Shown: one piece after another, positions 11,500 through 23,880 of the stretch
Layout of the letters: every line of letters starts with the position of its first letter
How positions within the stretch are numbered: the first letter of the stretch is position 1
Origin: Anniella stebbinsi
Lineage: Eukaryota > Chordata > Lepidosauria > Squamata > Anniellidae
Length of the DNA stretch: 64,000 bases
Reading direction: 5' to 3'
Assembly (NCBI GenBank): GCA_029215795.1
Contig: JARDYH010000003.1
Location: forward strand, 32,551,001-32,615,000
The notes under the pieces: model-generated
Databases searched by the model: none
What the model was told of the DNA's origin: nothing
What the model saw: only the letters and a program-made list of their open reading frames with translations
Program-made: the position numbers and the translations under genes

Positions 11500-13870
11500 T
11501 CCAGTTCTTCAGCATGTGACTCGCATGATGTCGTCCCCCTTGCACTGTTCTCGCGCCCTGAGTGCTCCGTTTTCATTTCTGTTTCAATTTAACCCTGAAC
11601 GGGCAAAGTCTGTTTCAGGCAAGTTCAACAGGCCAGGCTGAGGTTTCGCAGCAATCCCGACCACGTGTGATTCAAAACACTAGACTCGCATAGGAAATGG
11701 AGGGGGAATCCACAGAAACAATCCAGGTGGAAAATGGTAGGTGTGATAAAGGGCCAAGCGACGTTCACTGAAAGGCTGTTGAAAGAATAGTCACAAGTTT
11801 ATTCATTTAAGATAAGCATGAAAGGTGGGCAAAGGAGATGCTTTCAATAATGTTGTTGAAAGATATGTGCCACTGCTTATTGTAAAATTCTGTCATTCAG
11901 CATTAATGAGAAGCAATGCAGAAAAAGCAAGCAGGCACAACAGCAAGGTTGGGAATCAACCTTGACCGCATTATATATGAAGACAATGCTAATATTAGTT
12001 ACTAGTTCCCAGGTAATTATTTGTGTGAAAATTTCAAAACGATGTTCAATCAGTAAACTGAGTGAGATTTCTATGTCCCTGCATCCCAGAATAAGCTCCA
12101 TGATTAGAGAGACTTGTCCCCTTCAAGATATTGTAATCAAAACCATCATTTTTGCACAACATACTTTAATGCATGATGACCCAAGATGGTAATTATAAAT
12201 AAGAAAGGGATGAGCCAGCTTTATGCTATCCCAAAGAATGCACCCACACCTCCAAGAAAGTAGTAAAACTTTGATACAAACATCATGATAAGCACTGGCA
12301 TGGTAACAAGCTATAATAGCCTTTCCCAACCTGCTACCCTCCAAATCTTTTGGATTTCCACTGCTATCAGTTAAATTCAGCATGGCTAATGGTCAGAAAT
12401 GTTGGGAATTGTAGTTGAAAACTTCAAGAGGGCACCAGGTTGGGGAACTATGATCTATGACCTCAAAGATGCAGTTACGTGTGTGCGTGTGGGGGGTCGT
12501 TATAAAACAAGAAGGCAAGGAGAAAGACTTGAACAAGACAGACATAGGTAGAGTGATGTAATTAATTTAAAGTTGGCAGCTGGAGTTAGGGGAAGGGGCA
12601 GAAATAGGTAACTGTTATGTAGGAAAGAACTGGAGGTAAAGTATTCATCATTAGGGTATTTAAAAAAAGCACAGAAAAAGAATTAAATACACAAGTATAG
12701 AATTGTAACGAAAGAAAGCTACAATTGAACATCTTCTGTGGCTTTGGCTTGTAGATGTTGATCTGCATTTATTTTGCATCAGAGTGCTCCGTTATAAAAT
12801 TTGCTGTATTTTAGTAAAATAGAATTAGATAAAGCAAAAGAGTGGAGAAGGAGCAAAGGTCTTTAACATGTTGCTAAATACTAACCACAGTTATTTTTTT
12901 AAACCACAAGAACAAAGCAACTAGCCCATGTTACAACATTGTATTGGTAAGAGTCCTTGTATGGTGCTCTATTTTGAAATGCATCAACTTAAGTAAATGG
13001 AATAGTGTCCTGTTCCTTCTCATAAACCTGTTTGTAAAGCTGAAACAAATAATAATGGTTTCAATTATATGTTAACAGCCTGACTTCAAGATAAATATTG
13101 ACAGCAAGGTGGCTTCTGAGAAACACCACAAAAAATGCACTCCTGGGTTTACAGTTTTTCTTTCTAGAATCTCCCAACATGGCATTTTGATGGCACAAAT
13201 CAACTGATAGCTAGCCATCAACTCACCTGACTTGTTTATACTTATGGTGGGTTTTCACACCCACATTACTCCCACTGCATGGCAAGAAAAATCAATAGGA
13301 GCAACCATTGCACAGTAAATTATTTCACTTTTCATCAATGTACTTGTCAGACTCAAGGGAGATCGGTCATAGGTTATATAGCCCATCTGCAAGGTTGGCC
13401 TTAGAGAACTATTTACTGCAACAAGTTGTAGAAGGCAGCATGTCTGGTTATGAATCGTAATGCAAGGAAGTTTCAGGGAGTGGGCAACAGACTGTGGTGG
13501 CTGCATGAGATGGATAAATATTCTAGTAGATCTGCAGGGACTCCGCCATTTTTGCCACCTGAGGCAGGAGTTGCCCATCCACTACTTACTGCAGGTGCCA
13601 CAGACAGTCGCCCCAAGTCCCACAAGGCTTCACCAAACATTTGGTGAAGTACTACAAACCTTGGCAAAAGTTCCATGACACTTTCACCATTGGTGCTTCC
13701 AGATAAGGCTTTTATGGCACCATTGATCTGCCTCATTCATGGAATTTTATAGGGAGGGCGGATCTTCCACTTGTAACCTTCCCACCACTTCTTCCATCTT
13801 TAAGGAGAAAAAAGACAGAATAGCTGAATGCCTTCTACCTGGTAGCACTATGAACCCTCTGTCTGGAAGC
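11500..13870. other. Gene-free stretch, one foldback copy
   Basis: Only 12318-12447 is recognised. 10942-11115, just before it, has GGCTTCGGACAACAC and CACACGACACAATAAG, which distantly resemble the 13878-14103 element but could not be bounded. Confidence 0.4.
12318..12447. repeat. CTCCAGATG foldback family copy
   Basis: Decayed first arm (CCTCCAAATCTTTTGGAT) and better second arm ending GAGGGCACCAGGTTGGGGAA. Confidence 0.6.
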
Positions 13871-13877
13871 ACTCTAT

Positions 13878-14103
13878 GGCTCAATTCGGACAACACAATA
13901 AACAACTGGTGTGGGGAAAACAATCATCAGTTGTTTTGACTATTGTGTCATCCGAATGCTGCCATAGTCAACTCAGCGCTGATCCTAATCCACACCACAG
14001 TTGATTATTTATTACCATGTTGTGTGGGGAGTACCCCCTAGTTGAACAACTGTAAAGTTGATTATTACCCCACCATTAACTATCGTGTCGTCCGAATTGA
14101 GCC
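13878..14103. mobile_element. Foldback DNA element with GGCTCAATTCGGAC ends
   Basis: 226 bp. The terminal inverted repeats are GGCTCAATTCGGACAACAC and, at the other end, its complement with two or three changes (GTGTCGTCCGAATTGAGCC). Both flanks carry the trinucleotide TAT, which could be a 3-bp target duplication; this would fit a PIF/Harbinger-like element, but three bases are weak evidence. Confidence 0.65.
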
Positions 14104-15021
14104 TATGTCTCATAAGACTTGATCAGGAAAGTGTTGGGGGAGGCCTCGTTCCACATGGCCCAATCTCAGTCTCCATGAGGCTGCTGCCAGCAACAGCTGC
14201 CAGCCCGTCTAGCCATATGGTGGTAGCTATGGAGTGCCTGCCTTGGTAACCACCATCTTTCGCTTTCTCTTCTGTTTGAAGTGTAATGGTGGCTGCCTTG
14301 AGGCAGAAGGGAAACTGACCCACCAGCAATGCTCCACAGCCTGGTAAACTGTGTGACAGCCAGTGGTGGGAGCCTGAGTGGCATAGGAGCAGCTGTTTTG
14401 TTGTTGTTGTTGCTGTTATCAATTCAATTTATGTCCCTCTATATACAAAATACCCTAGGCAGCATACAAGTTAAAAACAATTTAAACCAGATAAAACAAT
14501 CAATAAGGTAATAGAAAAGAGCAATATATAACAGTCAGCAATAAGATTCTATTTATTGTGATGGCGCCCATTCCACCAGTGCAGCAAGGGTTCAGGCAGG
14601 CAGTGGAGGGGCATGTTCATTCCGCTGCCCCTCCCAGTCCAGTTCTTGAGAGAAGTGGCCCAGTATGGCTAGGGCTGGCCCTGTAGATTTAAAACTGAAG
14701 TGGGGGCTTGGCAGAGAAGCAGATTATCACAGTTCTACTGCAGAGGCTCACCTGGAAGTATAGAGGAAAGGTAAGAGCCTGCAATGTAGAAGGGAGTCAC
14801 TGTCTGACCATCTGTGGGAATGTGGGGTGAATAAGGTTCTTCTGAGGCACAACTATTGACTGGGAGTTGGTGGCCTCAGAAGTGTCAGGATCCATTACTG
14901 GGTGGAGGGAACCATTTCAATATTCAAATATTAGAGTTCCAAAATGTGCAAGGCCCACCCCACTCATTGGTAGTACAGATAAAGCCTGGGTGACCTTAAT
15001 TGTATTACTAATCAGTTTCTC
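14104..15021. other. Gene-free stretch
   Basis: Moderately GC-rich text with a short (TTG)n at about 14396-14412. Nothing recognised. Confidence 0.4.
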
Positions 15022-16425
15022 ATATATTATTATTATTATTTATTACATTTATATACCGCCCCATAGCCAAAGCTCTCTAGGTGGTTTACAAAAATTAAAA
15101 GATTGAACATTAAAAAGTCAATATACAAAATTTAAAAACAAAGAACATAAAACAGCTGATATTTAAAACGTTTTAAACTTTTAAGCCTGGCCACAAAATC
15201 AGTTAAAACCTCAGCTTAAGCTGTTAAAATGCCTGGGAGAAAAGAAAAGTTTTGACTTGGCGCCAAAAAGATAACAGTGTTGGTGCCAGGTGGGCCTCAT
15301 CAGGGAGATCATTCCATAATTGGGGGGCCACCACAGAGAAGGCCCTCTCCCTTGTTGTCATCTTCCGAGCTTCTCTTGGAGTAGGCACCCAGAGGAGGAC
15401 CTTTGATGTTGAGCGTAGTGTACGGGTAGGTTCATGTCGGGAAAGGCATTCCGTCAGGTATTGTGGTCCCAAGCCATGTAAGGCTTTATAGGTTAAAACC
15501 AGCACCTTGAATCGGGCTCAGAAACATACAGGCAGCCAATACAAGTGGGCCAGAATCGGTCTTACATGTTCGAACCTTCTGGTCCCTGTTACCAATCTGG
15601 CCGCTGCATTTTGCACAAGCTTCTGAACCGTCTTCAAAGGCAGCCCCACGTAGAGTGCATTGCAGTAATCTAACTTGGAGGTTACCAGAGCATAGACAAC
15701 TGAAGCCAGGTTATCCCTGTCCAGATAGGGGCATAACTGGGCCACCAACCGAAGTTCATAGAAGGCACTCCGTGCCACCGAGGCCACCTGAGCCTGAAGT
15801 GACAGAGATGGTTCTAGGAGAACCCCCAAGCTACGAACCTGCTCCTTCAGGGGGAGTGCAACCCCATCCAGAACAGGTTGAACACCCTCCATCCGGTCAG
15901 AGGAACCCCCCACTAACAGCATCTCAGTCTTGTCTGGATTGAGTTTCAGTTTATTAGCTCTCATCCAGTCCATTATCGCAGCCAAGCACCGGTTCAACAC
16001 ATCCACAGCCTCACCTGATGAAGATGAAAAGGAGAAGTAGAGTTGCGTGTCATCAGCATACTGATGATAACGCACTCCAAAACTCCAGATGACCGCACCC
16101 AACGGTTTCATGTAGATGTTGAACAGCATGGGGGACAAGACTGACCCCTGCGGAACCCCATACTGGAGAATCCACGGGGCCGAGCAATATCCCCCAAGCA
16201 CCACCTTCTGGAGCCGACCTGTCAAGTAGGAGCGGAACCCCATTCCCAACTCAGCCAGTCGTGCCAGAAAGATACCATGGTCGATGGTATCGAAAGCCGC
16301 TGAGAGATCAAGGAGAATCAACAAAGTCACACTCCCCCTGTCCGTCTCCCGACATAGGTCATCATAAAGGGTGACCAAGGCTGTTTCCCTGCCAAAACCA
16401 GGCCTGAAACCCGACTGATAATTTG
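15022..16425 (-). mobile_element. L2-type LINE, 3' part including reverse transcriptase
   Basis: Minus-strand copy. The reverse transcriptase frame covers 16378-15518 with DLSAAFDTIDHG, GVPQGSVLSPMLFNIY, the catalytic YADDTQLY and LKLNPDKTEML. After a frameshift or stop the C-terminal part follows at 15505-15224 (TYKALHGLGP, RAFSVVAPQLWNDLP). The 3' UTR carries the L2-style GGCGGTATATAAATGTAATA tail ending in ATT repeats at about 15022. The 5' half of the element is missing. Calling it L2 rather than CR1 rests on the NIYMKPLG variant and the tail. It is inactive. Confidence 0.85.
15518..16378 (-). pseudogene. LINE reverse transcriptase fragment (286 residues open)
   Basis: Open frame inside the L2 copy, from just before RT motif A to the thumb. 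Motif A (AFDTIDH), motif B (GVPQGSVLSP), motif C (YADD) and the following LKLNPDKTE block are all intact. It lacks the endonuclease domain and the C terminus, so it cannot mobilise itself. Confidence 0.8.
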
Positions 16426-17777
16426 GGTTCTGCTTGCCAAAGTAGCATCAGCAGGTCTTGGTACATGATTCTGGAAGATGGACAGTGTAATATTTCAGTT
16501 TTAATTCTCTATAATGCTTAAAAAGAGACAATCTCTTCGATGCTCCTGCAAGGAGTGAGTGAATAAGGTATTTCTGCTGACCTCTCCACCCTCCTCTGGT
16601 CCAATTGGCAGTACTTCTGCTCTTCTAGAAAGGATTTGTTCCAACATTACATTTCTATACTTGCATCTCTGGATTTCAGTAGAGATTCAGGTTCATAGAA
16701 GAAGGTACAAGTGTTCATTTAACAGATTTTTCTGAACCAAAGAAGACTCACATGTTCACTAACTTACCTGTTTCTGGGCTCATCTGATAACACAAATGTA
16801 GAAGTTTAACATAAGAACCAGCCTTAAGCTATAAAATGTCCCTCTTATATAGATATTTTGGTGGCTGAGAAAAAATCCAAATAATGTCCTCATAGTGCTA
16901 AGAACTGATAATTAGTTGCCTTTCAATGACACCCCAAAATCTGCCACCTGCGGTGGGCCATCTCAACCAACCTAATGGTTAGCCCCTTCTCCTGTTTTAA
17001 CAAATTTGTGGGAAATTCTGCAAATGAAATGTATCCAACTATGTCTAACATTTCTACTCACATCTGGAGTAGCTGTGCTTGACAACAGGAAGGCTTCTAC
17101 GCTTTCTTGTTATTACTACATTCGAATTGCCAAACAGTTTTGTCGCTTTTTGTTTGTTTGTCGTTTGCCCAGTAAGAGGCCTCAGGCCCTGTACAGTACA
17201 AGTTGTCATGTTGTAGGCAGTAACAGACAAGGCACTTGTCTCTTAACTTATTTAAGATGCATTTCTCTCCCACCCTTCTTCAAAAAATATCTAAACCACG
17301 TCTCTGTCACTATCTCGGTTTTGTGATGGGTGAATTAGGCATTATGGTTTCCTCAGAACCCCGTGAATGGATTATAGCTAAATGTTAGAATCAGTCAAAG
17401 ACATCACATTCCTAATTTAACACAGTGACAGAAATATTTCAAAGCACTTTTACCATCTAATCTACTCAATAGATTTTGAACATGTTGATCACCATAGTAA
17501 CTTGCTCAGGCTCAATGGGGTGGGGGCAGGGAAATGCTTCTGGTTTACCTCAGCTTGTCCTCCTTCTACTTCCTTTTCCTCTGAACCTTGCCCTGTTGCT
17601 CTGACATTTTCTAGCTGGTTTCCACATTACTGAAAAGAAAATGAGATTCCTCACTGTACTTTTACCAGAGATATTGGTACCAAATCATTTCATATGCTGA
17701 AAGAAGTAGTAGCCATACCATTTAAAAACATAATCAAGTACTGTACAAACAGCTGTCCATAGCAAGTGTGGTTACAT
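16426..17777. other. Gene-free stretch
   Basis: No repeat family or exon recognised. Confidence 0.4.
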
Positions 17778-17889
17778 CAGCCTTCCCCAATGTGGTGCCC
17801 CCTCCAGATGTGTTGGACCAACTCCTAGCATCCCCAGCCAGATGCTGGGAGTTGAACACATCTGGAAGGCTCCAGGTTGGGGAAAGCTG
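17778..17889. repeat. CTCCAGATG foldback family copy
   Basis: Complete: starts CAGCCTTCCCCAATGTGGTG, ends CCAGGTTGGGGAAAGCTG, with the family's central CCAGCCAGATGCTGGGAG. Confidence 0.75.
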
Positions 17890-18239
17890 GTTAATGGCAA
17901 GGCAAGTGCCCTTATATTGTGAACAAATTATTGAGTATACTGAGTTGCAACTCTACAGTTTGGTTCATACATGCATTTATCCCACTTGATTACTGTACAT
18001 ATAAGGACTTGTTAACACAGATAAAAAAATATTACTGCTGTCATTCTAATTACACACTTACATATTAAACATCCTTTATTGCCTTCCCTTCTCCCTTTCC
18101 TCCCCTCCCCTCTCTATGAGCTTCATCACACTTAATCCCCCCACCTTGTTTGCCTCCACGTTTTTTTAACTGAGGCAAATACGCATCAAGCTTATAATCC
18201 CTTTCACCTGAATAGCTGCTCTTTCGCTCCTAAGGTCCT

Positions 18240-18960
18240 TTGCTCAGTTGCTCTTTAATTCCACTCCACCCCTCCCCTTCGGAGGCCCCCTCTTCACGAT
18301 GCCGGGAGCGCTGTGCCATGGCGCCACCCCGGCCTCGCGCGGTACATTTACACCCCTTACGCCAGTCCTAAGGGGCGTGATGGCGCTTTTTCCCATGGAG
18401 CCGCCCACACCACCGTGCATTCGGCAGCACGGTGGCAGCTAGAAGGGGGACTGGGAGCCTCAGCTCCCGTACTCTCAGGTAGGTTATTTTTATTATTTTT
18501 TTACAAAATGAGGGGAGGGGGGAGGAGAGCAGAGGCACATAGGAACGTTTTTTTTAAAAAAAATTAAAACTTAAAATGGGGGGGAGGACTGCCGAGGTGC
18601 GGCATGGAGGTGGTGCAGCGAGTTTATGGCTCGCTGGACCATCCCCTTCCCTGCCCAGCCCATGGGGACCAATCAGTAGTCTCCAAAGACTGGGCAGGTC
18701 TCCCCAGAAGCAGCGGAGAAAAAGCGACAGACGGCAAAAGCCGTCATTGCTTCACCGCAAACCCAAAAAGTCGTGCTAAATGGCCGACTTTTTTAGTTCG
18801 CGGCAAAGCCCCTTTGCCCCTAGATGGCTTCGGATTGTTTTTATTACTAAATAATAGTTTGAAAAGCAATCCAAGCCAACGGCGGGAAATTCTGGTGGGC
18901 AGGGGTAACCAAGGGCAGGAAATTCAGGTGGGAGGTGCCAACAGCCACTAGGACGGTCCT
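18240..18960. other. CpG-rich block of unknown nature
   Basis: Contains GGGAGCGCTGTGCCATGGCG, GCCTCGCGCGGTACATTTAC, CACCGTGCATTCGGCAGCAC and, after an A/T- and G-rich stretch, AAAAAGCGACAGACGGCAAA. Open frames of up to 115 residues cross it but have low-complexity, unrecognised products. It may be a GC-rich transposon or an isolated CpG island. Confidence 0.4.
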
Positions 18961-19261
18961 TTCCAGAACTTTTCCTCCATCAAACCTACACCTCTTATTC
19001 AACTCTACTGCGAAACTCCCATATAAACAATTGTAAAGCGCAGTATATAAAGGCAGTAAATCGACTTCACAGTTGTTGTCTGTCGCTAAAGACGCATATT
19101 CAAATAAAGGAAAAAGCGCAAATTTGGAAAAACAGGCACCAAAGCGAGGCCTAAGAAACACTCCTTAGCTGATTCCAACTATAACCTTTCTCTCTGTGTG
19201 TGCCTGTATTTGTTTCTGTGTGTTATCCTCCACCCCTTATGAACCTTGCCTGTTTTAAAGA

Positions 19262-19297
19262 TTTGCTTAAAGAAAAAAGCTTTTTTCTTTAAGCAAA
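19262..19297. repeat. Perfect 36-bp palindrome
   Basis: Each 18-base half (TTTGCTTAAAGAAAAAAG and its exact complement) meets at an AAGCTT centre. There is no spacer. Confidence 0.9.
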
Positions 19298-20009
19298 AAA
19301 AGTAGAGTCTAATCCAACTAGACACCCATCACAATGTTCAGAGAATTAAAGGAGTGTTGAGATTCCCACAGAAGGAAAGGGGGGGAGGGGAGGGGACCCA
19401 TTCTGCACAGCACCTCCCTTTCTCTAGGTTGATATCAATCATTAGGCCCTTAATTTTCCTCCCAGTTTCCATTGTGTGTTGTTTACTTTGGGCCTAGCCT
19501 AACATAATAATTAAAACCAAATATTTGTTTAAATTTGGATTGTGATTTTCATTCCACTTGCATGGCTAAGGACAAAAATAAGCTGCAATGTGGAGTGTTC
19601 CAGCATGTCCCAGAGATGCCAGGAGCACATTTGCCAGCTTTATGGCAGTTTCCAGAACCTTGTGGTGTCTTTGCAGTATGAACCACCAAGGACTGTACTC
19701 TCTATCCAAGAAGCAACAAAGATAGCCTCAATCAATGTTATTCTTTCTATCTCTCTTTCAGTACCGAACCAATGATGGGGATACTAACTGGACACACAGT
19801 TCACAAGTGGTAGCAACACACGTGTCTAAGGAAGTCCTAAGCTATTTGTCAAATCGTTCTTCAGAATTCTGGGGACACGTCACCACTGAGATTATTACTC
19901 CTTTCCTTTACCTATGTTAGCACTTCTGATTATCTTTCATGATTTCTTCAACGTTTACTGCATCAAAATGTAATTACATCTATGGTCAGGGGACCACGCT
20001 CAATTATTG

Positions 20010-20329
20010 TAGGCTGACCAGATAAAATCCAGGTCAGGGCTCATGTAACTTTAACAATTGTAGAGAAAAGGGAATTTCAACCAGTGTCATTTGTATGCAA
20101 TTAGTTCTTGGTGAAATCCCCTCTTCATCACAACAGTTAAAGTTGCAGGCACTATACTAGAGTGACCATACACAAAAGAAGGCAGGGCCCCTGCAACTTT
20201 AACTGTTGTGATGAAGAGAGGATTTCACCAGGAACTAATTGCATACAAATGACACTGGCTGAAATTCCCTTTTCTCTACAACTGTTAAAGTTACATGAGC
20301 CCTGACCTGGATTTTATCTGGTCACCCTA
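20010..20329 (+). mobile_element. hAT-type palindromic MITE, copy A
   Basis: About 320 bp made of two ~140-bp inverted arms around a ~40-bp asymmetric loop. Ends are TAGGCTGACC and GGTCACCCTA. Flanks AATTATTG and ATAATTGT are only roughly alike, so the target duplication has decayed or the border has slipped by one base. Strand is assigned from the loop (GTGACCAT...AGAAGGCAGGG read on plus). It carries the 'CAGATAAAATCC' end variant. Confidence 0.85.
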
Positions 20330-21548
20330 ATAATTGTGCAGCATTGAGAAACTGATAAGCATCTAACTGTTGTTGGCTGCTTGGTCCTTGAGAGTGTGGG
20401 ATGGAGCAACCATAGAAAAGCTCATCAATAAAATACAGCATTATGAGGGTATGGCTGAACTTGACATCTTTCACATTAATGGTCTCATCATACTGAAGAT
20501 AATTCTCGTCTTATGCAACCTTTTATAAAATATGCTTTCTACTAGTCCACCTAATTGATATGCCTTTTAATTATTTGTTTATTAGTAATATGCAACATTT
20601 TATGCTTTGGAATTATTTTTCTTATTTGTAAATGTAATTATTACTAACTATACAATAACAAGTAAAAAAAAAATTCACAGTATTTGTGAGTCCTCATTCT
20701 ATCTGGGGCATGGAAGCCCACCATCATATTCTGCAGAATATTCTACACAAGCTGTCTGCTTAGATTTCTTGACTTCCACTGTGCCAATAACTGCCCAGTC
20801 CATGCAGTTTCAGACAGATTAGTAACACTGTGAGAAAGATATGATTTCCCCAGCCTGTCTCAACTGCTCTTGTCTCAGTTCTATACATTAAGATGCTACC
20901 AGGGTGAAGATAATATTCCCCATTTTGGTAACCTTACACTACAGAATAGAAAGTCCTCAACTAAAAGGTTCTTTGCATACCTAAGGATGCTTTGGATATG
21001 TACCAGAACTATGTATTCCACATATAATGCGAATGCACATTAACAGCATATGGATGCTAAAATTGCATGTGGGATTTATACCACTTTAACAGCCACAGTT
21101 TCTCTCAAAGAATCCTGGGAATTATAGTTTAGTGGATCGCTGAGCATTCTCAATTAGAGATCCTCACCCTCAGCCCACCAAATCATAATTCCCAGAAGGG
21201 AAGGACTATTACACTAGTGTAGATATGGCCTTGTTCTTAGTTTCCAGTATTGTAAAATTCTTCTGTCCAAAATCACTTGTAAGCTCTGCTCTGTGTACCA
21301 TCTTATCAAGCCTGACAAAAGTCCATCTTTAATTTAAAAAGATATTTCCAGTTATTTTAAGCTTATTTGCGTTTCCTGTTTTAAATCCAGGATATTATTA
21401 TTCAACAATAAACAGATATTAGTGATAGTTTAAACTACACAAACATACAAACAAACTTTCCTGAAAAACGTGAAGAAAATAAATAAGTTAGTATCCGAGG
21501 TACTCCCAAATGTATAAATTATACTATCAAATTGCAATCCCTAAAGAT

Positions 21549-21868
21549 TAGGCTGACCAGATAAAATCCAGGTCAGGGCTCATGTAATTTTAATAGTTGT
21601 AAAGAAAAGGGGATTTCAGCCAGTGTTATTTGTATGCAATTAGTTCCTGGTGAAATTCCCTCCTCATCACAACAGTTAAAGTTGCAAGGGCCCTGCTTTC
21701 TTTTGTATATGGTCACTTTAGTATAATGCCTACAACTTTAACTGTTGTGATGAAGAGGGAATTTCACCAGGAACTAATTACATACAAATGACACTGGCTG
21801 AAATTCCCTTTTCTCTACAACTGTTAAAGTTACAGGAGCCCTGACCTGGATTTTATCTGGTCAGCCTA
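21549..21868 (-). mobile_element. hAT-type palindromic MITE, copy B
   Basis: 320 bp, ends TAGGCTGACC and GGTCAGCCTA, flanked by a perfect 8-bp duplication CTAAAGAT (21541-21548 and 21869-21876). Loop orientation is opposite to copy A. Confidence 0.92.
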
Positions 21869-22244
21869 CTAAAGATAAACTAGATTTATCCAAGATGTAT
21901 CCAAGTTACAGACAGCTAGTATTTAAATCAAATAAAACAATTAAATTAACATGATGCCTTTTCTTATTGGTTGGCCAGACAGAAAGAGGAACCAACTCTT
22001 GACTGATAACGGCATTTCAGTATCTTTTAGGAACAATAAAATTGTTTCCAATCTCTGCACTAAATTACGCCTTATCTGAAAACACTGAACCCCCCAGTGT
22101 CACCTGAAATCAATCATCTTATTCTTTTTCTTCTTTTTTGCCTTAACAAATTCGAAAACCCCTAAATCAGTCAATATTAATCCTCTGCTTTGAGTAGTAG
22201 CTGACTTCTGCTCTAAATCATTCAAATGCCTAGGCGTGCTCTTC

Positions 22245-22563
22245 TAGGGTGACCAGATAAAATCCAGGTCAGGGCTCATGTAACTTTAACAGTTGTAGAG
22301 AAAAGGGAATTTCAGCCAGTGTAATTGATATGCAATTAGTTCTTGGTGAAATTCCCTCTTCATCACAACAGTTAAAGTTGCAGGGGTGCTGCCTTCTTTT
22401 ACATATGGTCACTCTAGGATAGTGCCTGCAACTTTAACTGTTGTGATGAAGAGGGAATTTCACCAGGAACTAATTGCATACAAAGGACACTGGCTGAAAT
22501 TCCCTTTCTCTACAACTGTTAAAGTTACATGAGCCCTGACCTGGATTTTATCTGGTCAGCCTA
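22245..22563 (-). mobile_element. hAT-type palindromic MITE, copy C
   Basis: 319 bp, ends TAGGGTGACC and GGTCAGCCTA, flanked by a perfect 8-bp duplication TGCTCTTC (22237-22244 and 22564-22571). Lies 0.38 kb from copy B, with a different target site, so it is an independent insertion. Confidence 0.92.
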
Positions 22564-22991
22564 TGCTCTTCATTATCCTGTAGTGTCTGCCAATAACAAA
22601 ACAAAAAGTCCCCTAAGTATAATGGGATTTTTGCAAGATATAATTGCTTACTCACTGGGTGAATAACTCCTGTAGCCTTCCACTGTTGCTCTGCTAAATC
22701 AGCCTCCTCCCAAGCAAAGTGAAGAGTGTGGAAGTTCCAAATGAGATTATTTTCATAAGAGGTGAAGGCAAGCCACTGTCACACTGAGTGAGGGAGAAGA
22801 AGAATAGCTGTGGGGACACTGATGACTGTTTTAGTTATTACATGAATAGGAGGAGGAAGATAGACAGAGGGTGCTGTATTACCAACCCAGAGATATTTGT
22901 AAGAACAGAAGACACCAAATGAAAAATTGCTGTTTAAACCACATGGGTTTACCTCACTGTGTTAGCATACTAACTCTTGCACTGCCACATT

Positions 22992-23206
22992 GGGCCTGTT
23001 CAGACAACACGCTAAGCCATGGTTAGGCTATTAACCCTTTTGAAGACAATGGTTAGTGAACATGTTTAAACCGTGGTTATGTAGCCACCATGGTTGGAAT
23101 GGTTCACATGGCATGCTAAGTCATGGTTCACACAACACGGTAAGCTATAATTTTTAGCTCAAAATGATTAACCAGCGAGGCTTAATATGTCATCTGAACA
23201 AGGTCC
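22992..23206. mobile_element. Foldback element of the CTGTTCAGACA family, copy 1
   Basis: Left end GGGCCTGTTCAGACAACACG and the reverse complement of the right end (GGACCTTGTTCAGATGACA) are near-identical, and the arms share AAGCCATGGTTA-type motifs. It is a ~215-bp palindromic non-autonomous DNA element. No clear target duplication was seen. Confidence 0.7.
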
Positions 23207-23690
23207 TTACTTCATATTATGCCCCCCGGTGTATATTTGGATATACTCGTGTATATCACCATTTTATGGTACCTCATGGTGGAATGTACATTTGTACACC
23301 ATCTTTGACTAAAGCTGTATTAACTGAGGGAAGACCATTTTGCTATTAGATGATGCTACTGCTACTTTTAATCTTGTTGTAAACTCTTTTAGATAATTTA
23401 AATTGTTGTTTTAGTGTTGATTTCTTTTATTGTTTATAGGCCTCCTTGATTATATTTTTATATAGAAAAGTCAGAAAGAAAGGATCTGAAAGGACGTTTT
23501 CTCAACAACTATTAATTAATATATGGGATGCCATTTGGTGATTCTTTTGCTTTGTCATGTGACATCTGATAATGGCCTTTCTGAGCCACAAGTATTAAAA
23601 TAAATCTTCTGATAACATCATTTAATCATTTGCCACACCCTAACCTTTCATCCCAGGCCCTTTTCCCTTATCTCAGTTTGTATGTCCCAA

Positions 23691-23820
23691 CCCTCCCCAA
23701 GATGGTGCCCTCCAGATGTTTTAGGCTAGAACTCCCACAATCCCTGATAATTGGCCATGCTGACTGGAGCTTATGGGAGTTGTAGTCCAACGAATCTGAA
23801 GGACACCAGGTTGAAGAAAT
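23691..23820. repeat. CTCCAGATG foldback family copy
   Basis: Arms CCTCCAGATGTTTTAGGCTA and TAGTCCAACGAATCTGAAGG; followed at once by a SINE 3' end. Confidence 0.7.
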
Positions 23821-23831
23821 CTGGGTTTGGT

Positions 23832-23880
23832 GGAAATGTAAGTCTGACCTGATATAAGGCAGCTTCCTATGTTCCTGTGC
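23832..23880 (+). mobile_element. SINE 3' end (same family as 10190-10625)
   Basis: Only the tail AAGTCTGACCTGATATAAGG and CAGCTTCCTATGTTCCTGTG is left. Confidence 0.6.

Noticed and set aside
15655..15942. Open frame on the plus strand over the L2 copy
   Set aside because: Antisense shadow of the reverse transcriptase frame.
18313..18951. Overlapping plus-strand open frames up to 115 residues
   Set aside because: They follow the CpG-rich composition, have no known motif and no exon signals.
20010..22563. CRISPR-like array of repeats
   Set aside because: Repeats are ~320 bp palindromes with target duplications in a vertebrate genome, not short direct repeats with spacers.
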